Below, in pieces: positions 15,950 to 23,132 of a stretch of DNA of 40,121 nucleotides; position 1 is the first letter of the stretch; each line of letters begins with the position of its first letter. Location: contig JALXAG010000229.1 of NCBI GenBank assembly GCA_026992315.1, positions 1 through 40,121 on the forward strand, read 5' to 3'. The position numbers and the translations under genes were made by a program. The notes below the pieces were generated by a model, which was given only the letters and a program-made list of their open reading frames with translations, was not told the DNA's origin and made no database searches. The DNA comes from Sneathiellales bacterium (GTDB taxonomy: Bacteria; Pseudomonadota; Alphaproteobacteria; Minwuiales; Minwuiaceae).

Positions 15950-17125
15950 ATGCAGGTGAACCAGCGTCAGATGGCCCGGAAATATGCATCCTATTGGCCC
16001 GTGCTGCAGCGCGGCTTCAGGTTGTTCTTCTTGCTGGCGGCGGTCGAGGCCGTTATGGCCATGGCCTTGTGGCTGCTGGCGCTGGCGGGATGGGACGTGC
16101 CCGGTGTGGCCGATGCGGCATTCCGCCACCGCCATGAGATGATCTTCGGTTTCGCCGGCGCGGCCGTCAGCGGATTTCTGCTGACGGCGGTCCCCAACTG
16201 GACCGGCCGCCTGCCGGTGGCGGGGCCGCGTCTGGCCCTGCTCGGCGCCTTGTTCATTGCCGGGCGGGTGGCGATTTTGCTGCCGGTTCCCTGGTGGCTG
16301 GCGGCGGGGCTGGATGTCGTGTACTGGCTGTTGCTCGGTGCAATTATCCTGCGCGAAATATTCCTTGGCCGGAACCGGCGCAACTATCCGATCGGGGGCA
16401 TTCTGGCCCTGTTCGCCCTGGCCGATCTGACGATGTTTCTGGAAGCGGCGGGGCTGCTGGAAACGGATTTCGGCGCCCGTGCCGGTATTGCGCTGCTGGT
16501 TGTGCTGATCACCATCATCGGCGGTCGGGTCACGCCTTCCTTCACCGCCAACCGCCTGCGCCACCGCGGGGTTTCGCCCCTGCCGCGGCAGAATGCGCTG
16601 ATTGACCGGATAACGATCCTGCTGACGGTGCTTTCCGTCATTGCCATGGTGGCGGATCTCTCGGGCCCGGCCGTGGCGGTGCTGTATGCGCTGACGGCAC
16701 TGGCCCATGGGCTGCGGCTGTCCGGCTGGCGCGGAGCGGCCGCATTGGGCGAGCCCATCCTGTTCGTTCTGCATGTGGGCTATGGCTGGCTGGTACTGGG
16801 CTTTCTGGTGCAGGTGCTGGCGGCGCTCGATATCGGCTTTTCCCCTTCGACGGCGCTTCATGCCTTCAATACCGGTGCGATCGGTACGATGATTCTGGCC
16901 GTTTCCAGCCGGGCCATTCTGGGACATAGCGGGCAGAATATTGTTGCCGCGCCGCTGACCGTGGCTGCCTATGTGGCCGTCAATCTGGCGGCGGTCGTCC
17001 GTCTGGGGGCTGCCTGGCTGCCCGATCCGCTCATCGCCCTGGCGGTGGCCGCCGGGTTGTGGATGGCTGCCTTTGTCTTCTTTCTCGCCGATTACTGGCG
17101 TCTCTTGCTGATCGGGCGGCGCTGA
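15950..17125 (+). CDS. nnrS: NnrS family heme- and copper-containing membrane protein
   Basis: 391 residues from the chosen ATG. It is highly hydrophobic with about 12 membrane helices. Family landmarks include LQRGFRLFFLLAAVEA near the N-terminus, FRHRHEMIFGFAGAAVSGFLLTAVPNWTG, and IIGGRVTPSFTANRLR. NnrS relieves nitrosative stress and is typically under NnrR/Fnr control. An earlier in-frame ATG (15887) would give 412 residues, but it overlaps the putative -10 of the FNR-box promoter, so a start at 15950, GTG 15956 (GGAG 7 nt upstream) or ATG 15971 is preferred. The gene converges with the Crp/Fnr gene. Confidence 0.88.
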   Translation: MQVNQRQMARKYASYWPVLQRGFRLFFLLAAVEAVMAMALWLLALAGWDVPGVADAAFRHRHEMIFGFAGAAVSGFLLTAVPNWTGRLPVAGPRLALLGALFIAGRVAILLPVPWWLAAGLDVVYWLLLGAIILREIFLGRNRRNYPIGGILALFALADLTMFLEAAGLLETDFGARAGIALLVVLITIIGGRVTPSFTANRLRHRGVSPLPRQNALIDRITILLTVLSVIAMVADLSGPAVAVLYALTALAHGLRLSGWRGAAALGEPILFVLHVGYGWLVLGFLVQVLAALDIGFSPSTALHAFNTGAIGTMILAVSSRAILGHSGQNIVAAPLTVAAYVAVNLAAVVRLGAAWLPDPLIALAVAAGLWMAAFVFFLADYWRLLLIGRR

Positions 17126-17148
17126 AACCGGCCGGGGCGGGCTTGTCT

Positions 17149-17841
17149 TCAGAAATCGTCGCCGCAGATGGCGGCCAGATGGTCGCAATCGTCGATATGA
17201 ACCGTATGGCCGGAAACCGTTATCCCCTCCTTGCGCAGCTTGCCGAAGGCACGTGACAGGCTTTCGGGGCGCATGCCCAGACGGGCGGCGATCAGGCTTT
17301 TGTCGAAGGGCAGATCGATCTGCGCTTCGCCGCCATCATGATCGCGCGGCAGCAGATTGTGCAGAAAACAGGCCAGACGGATATGCGTCGGGCTGTATTG
17401 GCGCTTTTCCATATCGCCAATGACGCTGCGCAGGCGCATGGCCATGGCGCCGATGACCCTGAGTGCCAGGGCGGGATTGCTGGTCAGCATCTGCTTGAGG
17501 ATGTTGGCCGGGATTTCCAGAACCACGGAGGAGACGGCCGATTCCGCCGTTGCCGGATAGAAACCCAGGCCGAAGACTGCGGGTTCGGTAAAGGTTTCCC
17601 CGGGCAGGATGATGTGCAGCACCGACTGATCGCCATCGGGATTGTCGCGATAGACCTTGACCCAGCCGGAAGCGACGAAAAACAATCTGTCCGCCGGATC
17701 GCCACGCAGAAACAACAAATCGCCGCGGTGATACTGGCGGCGGCGGATATGCGGCACCAGATTATCGAATGCCGCCCTGTCCAGGCCGCGCATCACCGGC
17801 GTGCGGTACAGATTCTCTATTTCCTTTTCCGTGGGCTGCAT
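17149..17841 (-). CDS. Crp/Fnr family transcriptional regulator (Dnr/NnrR-like)
   Basis: 230 residues. A cyclic-nucleotide-type effector domain spans about 14-130 and a winged helix-turn-helix about 150-225. The recognition helix reads RPESLSRAFGKL, with E193, S196 and R197 in the FNR-type E-x-x-S-R pattern that contacts TTGA half-sites. The N-terminal cysteines that hold the FNR [4Fe-4S] cluster are absent (the only Cys are 158, 219 and 226), so direct oxygen sensing in the FNR manner is unlikely. A Dnr-like NO sensor is a reasonable guess, given nnrS and a hemoglobin on either side. It is convergent with nnrS and divergent from the hemoglobin gene. Confidence 0.85.
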   Translation of the reverse strand: MQPTEKEIENLYRTPVMRGLDRAAFDNLVPHIRRRQYHRGDLLFLRGDPADRLFFVASGWVKVYRDNPDGDQSVLHIILPGETFTEPAVFGLGFYPATAESAVSSVVLEIPANILKQMLTSNPALALRVIGAMAMRLRSVIGDMEKRQYSPTHIRLACFLHNLLPRDHDGGEAQIDLPFDKSLIAARLGMRPESLSRAFGKLRKEGITVSGHTVHIDDCDHLAAICGDDF

Positions 17842-17935
17842 GTCTTTCCCTTATCCCATCGCCACGAGGGCCGCAAGCGCGAAGGCATCGCTTTCTTCGC
17901 ATCTTCTTCCGGCCTGCGAAGATCCACCCGCGCCG

Positions 17936-17954
17936 GATCTGCGTATTGCAGATC
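17936..17954. promoter_or_regulatory. Inverted repeat GATCTGC-GTATT-GCAGATC upstream of hemoglobin gene
   Basis: A perfect 7-bp inverted repeat with a 5-nt spacer, 38 bp before the ATG of the hemoglobin lipoprotein. It is not an FNR-type box. It may be an operator or a leader hairpin. Confidence 0.35.
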
Positions 17955-17992
17955 AGGCTGAAGAGAAACTCATGCAAGAGAGGGATGGGGAC

Positions 17993-18436
17993 ATGCTGAA
18001 GAAAATGCTGATAACCGCTGCATTCGGGCTGGTGCTGTCTGCCTGCGCCATGCAACAGGAACAGAAGGCGCAGGTTTCGCCCGACAGCCTGTATGCCCGC
18101 CTTGGCGGCATGCCGGCGATCGAAGCGGTGGTCGATGAATTCACGGCCCGCATGGCGGCCGATCCGCGCGTGAACAAGGGTTTTGCCAAGACCGATATCG
18201 CCAAGTTCAAGAAGAATCTGGCCGATCAGATCTGCGAGGCCACGGGCGGACCCTGCAAGTACAAGGGCAAGGACATGGTCAGCGCCCATAAGGGTATGAA
18301 CATCACCAATGAGCAGTTCAACATCACCGGCGGGCATCTGGCGGCGGCTCTGGACAAGTTCAATGTGCCGATGAAGGAGAAGAACGAGCTTCTGAGCGCG
18401 ATCGGCTCGATGCAGAAGGACATTGTCGGCAAGTAG
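17993..18436 (+). CDS. Lipoprotein group I truncated hemoglobin
   Basis: 147 residues. A short lipoprotein signal ends in the lipobox LSAC (C18), so the protein should be anchored to the periplasmic face of a membrane. The rest is a truncated hemoglobin of group [19 protein letters not shown] starts the globin, [11 protein letters not shown] follows, and the proximal heme histidine is H99 in SAHKGMNIT. Such globins bind O2 and NO. I chose the ATG at 17993 with GGGG just upstream; a further ATG 21 bp earlier is in frame but would bury the signal peptide. The neighbours nnrS and Crp/Fnr suggest a role in NO handling. An 11-bp tandem duplication (GTCGGCAAGTA twice, 18425-18446) covers the stop codon. 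Confidence 0.85.
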   Translation: MLKKMLITAAFGLVLSACAMQQEQKAQVSPDSLYARLGGMPAIEAVVDEFTARMAADPRVNKGFAKTDIAKFKKNLADQICEATGGPCKYKGKDMVSAHKGMNITNEQFNITGGHLAAALDKFNVPMKEKNELLSAIGSMQKDIVGK

Positions 18437-18501
18437 TCGGCAAGTAAGGATCCGGAGGGCTTAAACGCGCCCCGCCCCGGCGGTGGCTGTCCGCGATTTT
18501 C

Positions 18502-18531
18502 TGTGGATAGAATCGCTTTTCCTGTGGATTA
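18502..18531 (+). promoter_or_regulatory. gcrA promoter region: two DnaA-box-like sites and a GANTC site
   Basis: TGTGGATAG (18502-18510) and TGTGGATTA (18523-18531) each match the reverse-oriented DnaA box TGTGGATAA at 8 of 9 bases. They are in the same orientation and 21 bp apart, two helical turns. GAATC at 18510-18514 is a CcrM (GANTC) methylation site touching the first box. In Caulobacter gcrA is controlled by DnaA and by GANTC methylation. Confidence 0.6.
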
Positions 18532-18602
18532 TGACTGGAATATGACGGCCCGTATGGATATTGTGCCCGATACAGGTGAATGGTGATTTACGGGTATGTT
18601 CC

Positions 18603-18992
18603 ATGCAGTGGACGGAAGAGAAGGTTGAAACCCTGCGTCGCTTGTGGGGCAGCGGGATGACGGCAGCGCAAATCGCCGAAAAGCTGGGCGAAGGCGTCAG
18701 CCGCAACGCCGTGATCGGCAAGGCGCATCGCCTCGGCCTGTCTGCGGGAGGGGCGAAGAATGCCAAGCCGAAGCCCCGCAAGAAAGCGGCCGAAAAGGCG
18801 AAACCGGCCGCCACCAAGACCAGGGCGGGCAAGAAAAGCGATGAACTGCCCTGGCAGCGTCGCTGCCAGTGGCCCCACGGGCATCCGGGCGAACCGGATT
18901 TCCATTTCTGCGGTGCCGAGGCCGTGGCGGGCAGGCCCTATTGCGCCGAGCATTGCGCCATCGCCTATCGCCAGAAGGATGAGGCGGCGTAG
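18603..18992 (+). CDS. gcrA: GcrA cell cycle regulator
   Basis: 129 residues. The N-terminal helix-turn-helix MQWTEEKVETLRRLWGSGM...SRNAVIGKAHRLGL is diagnostic of GcrA, followed by a Lys/Ala-rich linker (about 52-80) and a Cys/His-rich C-terminal domain (CQWPHGHPGE...FHFCGAEA...YCAEHCAIAY). GcrA binds sigma70 RNA polymerase and activates promoters with methylated GANTC sites in alphaproteobacteria. The ATG at 18603 fits the family start. The promoter carries DnaA-box-like and GANTC sites, and a strong terminator follows. Confidence 0.95.
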   Translation: MQWTEEKVETLRRLWGSGMTAAQIAEKLGEGVSRNAVIGKAHRLGLSAGGAKNAKPKPRKKAAEKAKPAATKTRAGKKSDELPWQRRCQWPHGHPGEPDFHFCGAEAVAGRPYCAEHCAIAYRQKDEAA

Positions 18993-19042
18993 GCAGGTTC
19001 CGGGGGGCTGTTCTGAAGCGGTCAGCACTGTTCTGAGACAAT

Positions 19043-19078
19043 GGCCGGGGCATGAATGTGCCCCGGCCTTTTGCTTTT
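19043..19078 (+). terminator. Rho-independent terminator after gcrA
   Basis: A perfect 10-bp stem GGCCGGGGCA/TGCCCCGGCC (19043-19052 with 19059-19068), loop TGAATG, followed by TTTTGCTTTT. Confidence 0.85.
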
Positions 19079-19186
19079 CTGCAGTGGTGTAAGTAAAGGT
19101 AAAGGGCCGCTATCTGTGAACAAAGTTACGGCTGAGGGGCTTCTCAGAAAAAAATATTCTGTTTTTTGGGCGCAGGTTTGTGGATA

Positions 19187-19200
19187 TTGATTTCCATCAA
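19187..19200. promoter_or_regulatory. FNR box TTGATTTCCATCAA upstream of hemerythrin gene
   Basis: A perfect TTGAT-N4-ATCAA palindrome, the canonical FNR site, centred 97 bp before the hemerythrin GTG. A start 41.5 bp downstream would be near 19235, with a weak -10 at TTAAGT (19222-19227). This is the second FNR-type box within 3.4 kb. Confidence 0.7.
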
Positions 19201-19290
19201 TTTCCGCTTCGTTTTCCTGACTTAAGTTCCTGCCTCTGAAAATATGTTTTGTATGTCAACAATATATACCGGACCGTTCAAGGAAAGAAA

Positions 19291-19716
19291 GTGGAAGGAA
19301 AAATACATATTCCTGAAGCGGCGAGGCTGCATTGCTGCGGTTTGGATCAGGAGCATCAGCAGATCGCGGATTACATCAACACGGCTGCAGAGCGCATCCA
19401 AAAGGGCGAGGCGTTGGAAAACCGCCAAGTGCTCGATGACATGCTCGATCTGTTTTCCAGGCATTTCAGGCATGAGGAAGCGGAGATGCGGCGTGTCGCT
19501 TATCCGGATTTGCCGCAGCACAGCGCCCATCATGCGGAAATTATCGCGACGCTGAAGGCCGCACGGGCCAATGGCCGTGGCAGCGGGTTTGCCGATCGGG
19601 ACTGGATCGAACGGTTTTTCGCCATTCTGATCGAGGATGTTTTGCGTGCCGATCTCGGCTTCAAGACATTTATCGAGGAAAAGGGTCTGGGCGATTGCGA
19701 TGACATGAAAGGCTGA
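19291..19716 (+). CDS. Bacteriohemerythrin-like protein
   Basis: 141 residues from a GTG start with AGGA 6 nt upstream; a TTG 42 bp earlier is in frame but has no ribosome site. Hemerythrin di-iron ligand positions are visible: H22 in LDQEHQQIADYI, H58 and E62 in SRHFRHEEAEM, H77 and H81 in QHSAHHAEI. In the last helix the usual H-I-x-x-x-D signature reads DVLRAD, so the histidine appears replaced by D116 while D121 remains; the site may therefore be altered. Such proteins carry or sense O2 or NO. An FNR box upstream points to low-oxygen control. Confidence 0.85.
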   Translation: MEGKIHIPEAARLHCCGLDQEHQQIADYINTAAERIQKGEALENRQVLDDMLDLFSRHFRHEEAEMRRVAYPDLPQHSAHHAEIIATLKAARANGRGSGFADRDWIERFFAILIEDVLRADLGFKTFIEEKGLGDCDDMKG

Positions 19717-19762
19717 TGGTCTCATCGCCGTCCGTCTGCCTTCCTGCGCTGACGGGTTTTGC

Positions 19763-19793
19763 TTGACCCTCCGGCCGCCGGAAGGCCCACACA
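19763..19793 (+). promoter_or_regulatory. CueR/MerR-type operator-promoter of the copZ-like gene
   Basis: TTGACC (19763-19768) serves as -35. A near-perfect dyad (19767-19774 with 19778-19785, 7 of 8 pairs, 3-nt spacer; right arm CCGGAAGG) fills the long spacer, and a 19-bp spacing puts a weak -10 at 19788-19793. This layout resembles CueR-controlled copper promoters, where a TTGACC -35 precedes a CCTTCC/GGAAGG dyad. A hairpin CACAGAT/ATCTGTG (19790-19814) then abuts the GGAGG ribosome site. No CueR gene is in the window. Confidence 0.5.
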
Positions 19794-19824
19794 GATGCAT
19801 ATCGTCAATCTGTGGAGGTCGATC

Positions 19825-20022
19825 ATGCAAAAATTCAGTGTACCGAAAATGACTTGTGGTCATTGCAAGAAAACCATCGAGGATGCGCTTCTTCAGCTTG
19901 ATAGCGGGGCCAGGATCGAAGTCGATCTCGAAGCCCATGTGATCGAAGTGGCGACGGAAGCCAGCAACGATCAGGTATTGAATACGCTTGAAAAGGCCGG
20001 ATACGAGGCCAGTTTGCTCTGA
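19825..20022 (+). CDS. CopZ-like copper chaperone (heavy-metal-associated domain)
   Basis: 65 residues forming one HMA domain. The metal motif M-T-C-G-H-C has its ligands at C11 and C14, and the C-terminal EKAGYEASL completes the ferredoxin-like fold. It should bind Cu(I) in the cytosol and pass it to a copper ATPase, which is not in this window. GGAGG lies 6 nt before the ATG. A CueR-like operator precedes the gene, which supports copper rather than mercury as ligand. Confidence 0.88.
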   Translation: MQKFSVPKMTCGHCKKTIEDALLQLDSGARIEVDLEAHVIEVATEASNDQVLNTLEKAGYEASLL

Positions 20023-20335
20023 TTTCCCGGTAATCTTGCCCTATCCGCGATCGCGGCGGCTCCTTGCGGGCCGCCGTGTCCTCCGAAGCAGATAAAGGAA
20101 ACACCGTCACGGCGACGGGGAAAATCCCGCCTGCGAGCAGGCCGCACCGCTGTGGCTGAGGCGTATCGCAAAGAGAAAATCCAAAGGGGCAGGCGAAACT
20201 TCGAGCCGGCAAACCCCGCACCTGAAATCCGCGCCGGGCTGATGTGATGCCAGAAGAGACGCTGCCGCTTTTACGCGACAGGGGCTGTTTGAAGCTGGTC
20301 GTTCGACGGTAATTGTCTGCGGCGGCGGGAAAAAT
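20023..20335. other. Gene-free region between copZ-like gene and tRNA-Ala
   Basis: No coding region is supported. A GC-rich hairpin CGGCGGC/GCCGCCG with a 9-nt loop lies near 20056-20078, without a T tract. Several shorter stems follow, such as the CCTGC-GAG-CAGG type. I looked for riboswitch consensus elements (cobalamin, TPP, FMN) and found none. The segment could hold an unknown structured RNA. Confidence 0.4.
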
Positions 20336-20411
20336 TGGTGGAGCCGAGGGGAATCGAACCCCTGACCTCAGCATTGCGAACGCTGCGCTCTCCCAACTGA
20401 GCTACGGCCCC
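20336..20411 (-). tRNA. tRNA-Ala (anticodon CGC)
   Basis: A 76-nt cloverleaf on the minus strand. The acceptor GGGGCCG pairs with CGGCTCC (one G-U). The anticodon loop TTCGCAA gives CGC, the T-loop GTTCGATTC is present and CCA is encoded. It reads the GCG codon. Confidence 0.95.
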
Positions 20412-20424
20412 ATGAATGGGCGTT

Positions 20425-20453
20425 GATGTACGGTGCCAGCCGCGCCCTGTCAA
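20425..20453 (-). promoter_or_regulatory. Putative promoter of tRNA-Ala
   Basis: On the minus strand a perfect TTGACA (20453-20448), a 17-nt spacer and TACATC (20430-20425) lie 13 bp before the tRNA 5' end. Confidence 0.5.
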
Positions 20454-20557
20454 GGGCGAAGCGTTGCGTAATGAGCATTTTGCGCAGTTCTTCCTTGCAC
20501 CGGCGGTGCGCGGCCACTAAATCTTGTCACGGTTCAACACAAGGAGGCCGCTTCCCC

Positions 20558-20851
20558 ATGTATGCGCTTTTCCAACTGATCGGCATGGTCATCGATCTGT
20601 ACATCTGGGCTCTGATCATTTCGGCCGTCATGAGTTGGCTGGTGGCGTTCAATGTCATCAATATGCAGAACCGCTTCGTCTATACGGTCAGCGATGTGCT
20701 CTACCGTATCACCGAACCGGCGCTTCGGCCCATCCGCAACATTCTGCCGGCCATGGGCGGGCTGGATCTGTCGCCGGTGGTGCTGATCCTGCTGCTGATT
20801 TTCCTGCGCAACCTGATTCTGGTGGATGTGGCCCGCTGGGTGCTGACCTGA
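20558..20851 (+). CDS. YggT family membrane protein
   Basis: 97 residues with two hydrophobic segments (about 5-30 and 65-90). YggT landmarks: IDLYIWALIISAVMSWL, the central FVYTVSDVLYRITEPALRPI, and PMGG-type LPAMGGLDLSPVVL. AAGGAGG is 10 nt before the ATG. It is a small integral membrane protein of unclear role, associated with cell division or envelope functions in other bacteria. It starts a run with the DUF167 gene and folD. Confidence 0.9.
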   Translation: MYALFQLIGMVIDLYIWALIISAVMSWLVAFNVINMQNRFVYTVSDVLYRITEPALRPIRNILPAMGGLDLSPVVLILLLIFLRNLILVDVARWVLT

Positions 20852-20869
20852 GCAGGGCTGCGCGCAGCG

Positions 20870-21202
20870 ATGACGGATGACAGCCCTTTCGTTGCGCTTC
20901 CCGATGGGGTGCTGGTCCGCATCCGCCTGACGCCGAAGGCCGGGCACAACGGTTGCGCCGGTCTCAAGCGGGATGGCGAAGGGCGCGCCTGGCTGGATAT
21001 GCGCATCACCGCCGTGCCCGAGAAGGGCAAGGCCAATGCCGCGTTGCTGAAATGGCTGGCCAAGGCATGGCGCTGCCCGGTCGGGGCATTGGAAATACGC
21101 AGCGGGCAGACCGACCGCAACAAACAGGTTTTTCTGAGTGGGGAGACGGCGGCCCTGCTGGCACGTCTGGAAGAATGGCTGAAGGGGGAGATCCGGCAAT
21201 GA
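20870..21202 (+). CDS. DUF167/YggU family protein
   Basis: 110 residues. The family pattern is clear: VRLTPKAG-like [13 protein letters not shown], then [19 protein letters not shown] and [10 protein letters not shown]. The function is unknown; the fold is a small alpha/beta domain. It lies 18 bp after yggT, a very common pairing, and its TGA overlaps the ATG of folD (ATGA). Confidence 0.9.
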   Translation: MTDDSPFVALPDGVLVRIRLTPKAGHNGCAGLKRDGEGRAWLDMRITAVPEKGKANAALLKWLAKAWRCPVGALEIRSGQTDRNKQVFLSGETAALLARLEEWLKGEIRQ

Positions 21203-22113
21203 CCGATCGTCGCGATGGGGCCTGTGGGGCGGAAATTATCGACGGCAAGGCCTTCGCCGCCGGCTTGCGCCAGCGCATAGGCAGGGAAGTGGCGCGGCTG
21301 AAGGCGGAACATGGCATCACGCCGGGCCTGGCCGTTGTTCTGGTCGGCGAGGATCCGGCCAGCCAGGTCTATGTGCGCAACAAGGGCCGGCAGACCCGCG
21401 AGGCCGGCATGAAATCGGAAGAGATCCGCCTGCCGGCCACCGCCACACAGGAAGAGGTGCTGGCGGTGGTGGACCGTCTGAATGCGGATCCGGCGATCAA
21501 CGGAATTCTGGTGCAGCTTCCCCTGCCCGCGCAGGTAGATGAACTGGCGGTGATCGACCGTATCGACCCGGACAAGGATGTGGACGGGTTTCACGTCGTC
21601 AATGTCGGGCGGCGCATGGTCGGCATGCGTGCCCTGGTGCCGTGCACCCCGCTCGGCTGCATGATGCTGCTGCGCGACCGGCTGGGACAGGATCTGTCGG
21701 GGCAGAAGGCGCTGGTGGTCGGGCGCTCCAATATCGTCGGCAAGCCAATGGCGCAACTGCTGCTCGATGCCAATTGCACCGTCACCATTGCCCATAGCCG
21801 CACCCGCGATCTGCCGGGCGAATGCGCCAGGGCCGATATTCTGGTCGCTGCGGTCGGCCGCCCCAACTTCATTCAGGGCGAGTGGATCAAACCGGGCGCC
21901 ACCGTGATCGATGTCGGCATCAACCGCATCGATGCCGGCGCGGGGAAGACACGTCTTGTCGGCGATGTCGATTTCGAATCTGCCTGCCGCCTCGCCGGGG
22001 CGATCACGCCGGTTCCGGGCGGCGTTGGCCCGATGACCATTGCCTGCCTGCTGGCAAATACCCTGACCGCGACCTGCTATCAGGCCGGGCTGCCCGCCCC
22101 CGATCTGGACTGA
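21199..22113 (+). CDS. folD: Bifunctional methylenetetrahydrofolate dehydrogenase/cyclohydrolase
   Basis: 304 residues. It interconverts 5,10-methylene-THF, methenyl-THF and 10-formyl-THF with NADP. The catalytic Y-V-R-N-K motif ([16 protein letters not shown]), [28 protein letters not shown] and the C-terminal [16 protein letters not shown] are intact. The ATG overlaps the stop of the DUF167 gene by 4 bp, so translation is probably coupled. Confidence 0.97.
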   Translation: MTDRRDGACGAEIIDGKAFAAGLRQRIGREVARLKAEHGITPGLAVVLVGEDPASQVYVRNKGRQTREAGMKSEEIRLPATATQEEVLAVVDRLNADPAINGILVQLPLPAQVDELAVIDRIDPDKDVDGFHVVNVGRRMVGMRALVPCTPLGCMMLLRDRLGQDLSGQKALVVGRSNIVGKPMAQLLLDANCTVTIAHSRTRDLPGECARADILVAAVGRPNFIQGEWIKPGATVIDVGINRIDAGAGKTRLVGDVDFESACRLAGAITPVPGGVGPMTIACLLANTLTATCYQAGLPAPDLD

Positions 22114-22199
22114 ACGGGGGACACACCGGCGCTCTCAGGGCAGCCGGCGCAGATATTTCCGTGCTTGTATCGATGGCGCTTTGCTGAAAATATGGCGCC

Positions 22200-23132
22200 A
22201 TGCGGAAGATCATTATCGATTGCGATCCCGGTCAGGACGATGCGATAGCCTTGCTCCTGGCCTTTGGCGCCGCCGACCGGCTGGATATTCTCGGCATCAC
22301 CACGGTTGCCGGGAACGTTCCCCTGGCATTGACGGAAAAGAATGCCCGCAAGCTCCGCGAACTGGCCGGGCGCGAGGATGTGCCGGTCATGGCCGGGTGC
22401 GAGCGGCCCTTTCTGCGCAAGCTGGTGACGGCGGAATATATTCACGGCGAAACCGGCCTCGACGGCGCCGATCTGCCCGAACCCCGCCTGCCGTTGGATC
22501 CCCGTCACGGGGTCGATTTCATCATCGAAACCCTGCTCGGCGAAGAACCGGGCACCGTGACCCTGTGCCCGACCGGACCGTTGACCAATATCGCCATGGC
22601 CTTCGTGCGGGCGCCGCAAATCATGCCGCGGGTGAAGGAAATCGTGCTCATGGGCGGCGGCTGGGCCGAAGGGAACGTGACCCCGGTGGCCGAATTCAAC
22701 ATCTATGTCGATCCCCATGCCGCGGCAGTGGTGTTCGGCAGCGGCATACCGATCACCATGCTGGGGCTGGACGTTACCCACAAGGCGCTGGTGGGGGAAG
22801 CGCATCTGCGTCAATGGCGGGCTCTGGGCACGCCGGTCGGTGATGCGGCGGCCGGATTGCTCGATTTCTATTCCCGTTACGATCGCGAGCGCTATGGCGT
22901 TCCCGGCGCGCCGCTGCACGATCCCTGCGTGATCGCCTATCTGCTGGCGCCGGAGCTGTTTTCCGGGCGCATGTGCAATGTCACGATCGAAACGGCCAGC
23001 GAACTGACCATGGGGCAGACGGTGATCGACTGGTGGCGGGTGACGGACCGCCCGGCCAATGCCCATGTCATCACCGATATCGATGCCGACGGCTTTTTCG
23101 CCCTGCTGCTGTCGGCGCTGAAGACGTTGTGA
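22200..23132 (+). CDS. Nucleoside hydrolase (inosine-uridine preferring type)
   Basis: 310 residues. It cleaves the N-glycosidic bond of ribonucleosides to ribose and base. The Ca2+/ribose-binding motif is D7-C-D-P-G-Q-D-D14, slightly varied from the usual DCDPGxDDA by Q12. The CPTGPLTNIA, MGGGWAEGNVTPVAEFNIYVDPHAA and LHDPCVIAYLL segments are typical. No clear ribosome site precedes the ATG; an inverted repeat ATGGCGC/GCGCCAT (22173-22179 with 22195-22201) includes the start codon. Its stop overlaps the GTG of the next gene. Confidence 0.92.
   Translation: MRKIIIDCDPGQDDAIALLLAFGAADRLDILGITTVAGNVPLALTEKNARKLRELAGREDVPVMAGCERPFLRKLVTAEYIHGETGLDGADLPEPRLPLDPRHGVDFIIETLLGEEPGTVTLCPTGPLTNIAMAFVRAPQIMPRVKEIVLMGGGWAEGNVTPVAEFNIYVDPHAAAVVFGSGIPITMLGLDVTHKALVGEAHLRQWRALGTPVGDAAAGLLDFYSRYDRERYGVPGAPLHDPCVIAYLLAPELFSGRMCNVTIETASELTMGQTVIDWWRVTDRPANAHVITDIDADGFFALLLSALKTL

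Noticed and set aside
15914-17188. Open frame antisense to nnrS
   Set aside because: Gln/Arg/His-rich composition with no family features; mirrors nnrS.
20023-20335. Cobalamin, TPP or FMN riboswitch in the gene-free region
   Set aside because: No B12-box, TPP or FMN core consensus found on either strand, and no fitting downstream gene.
20271-20453. Small minus-strand frame containing [19 protein letters not shown]
   Set aside because: Direct translation of tRNA-Ala and its flanks, a common false gene call.
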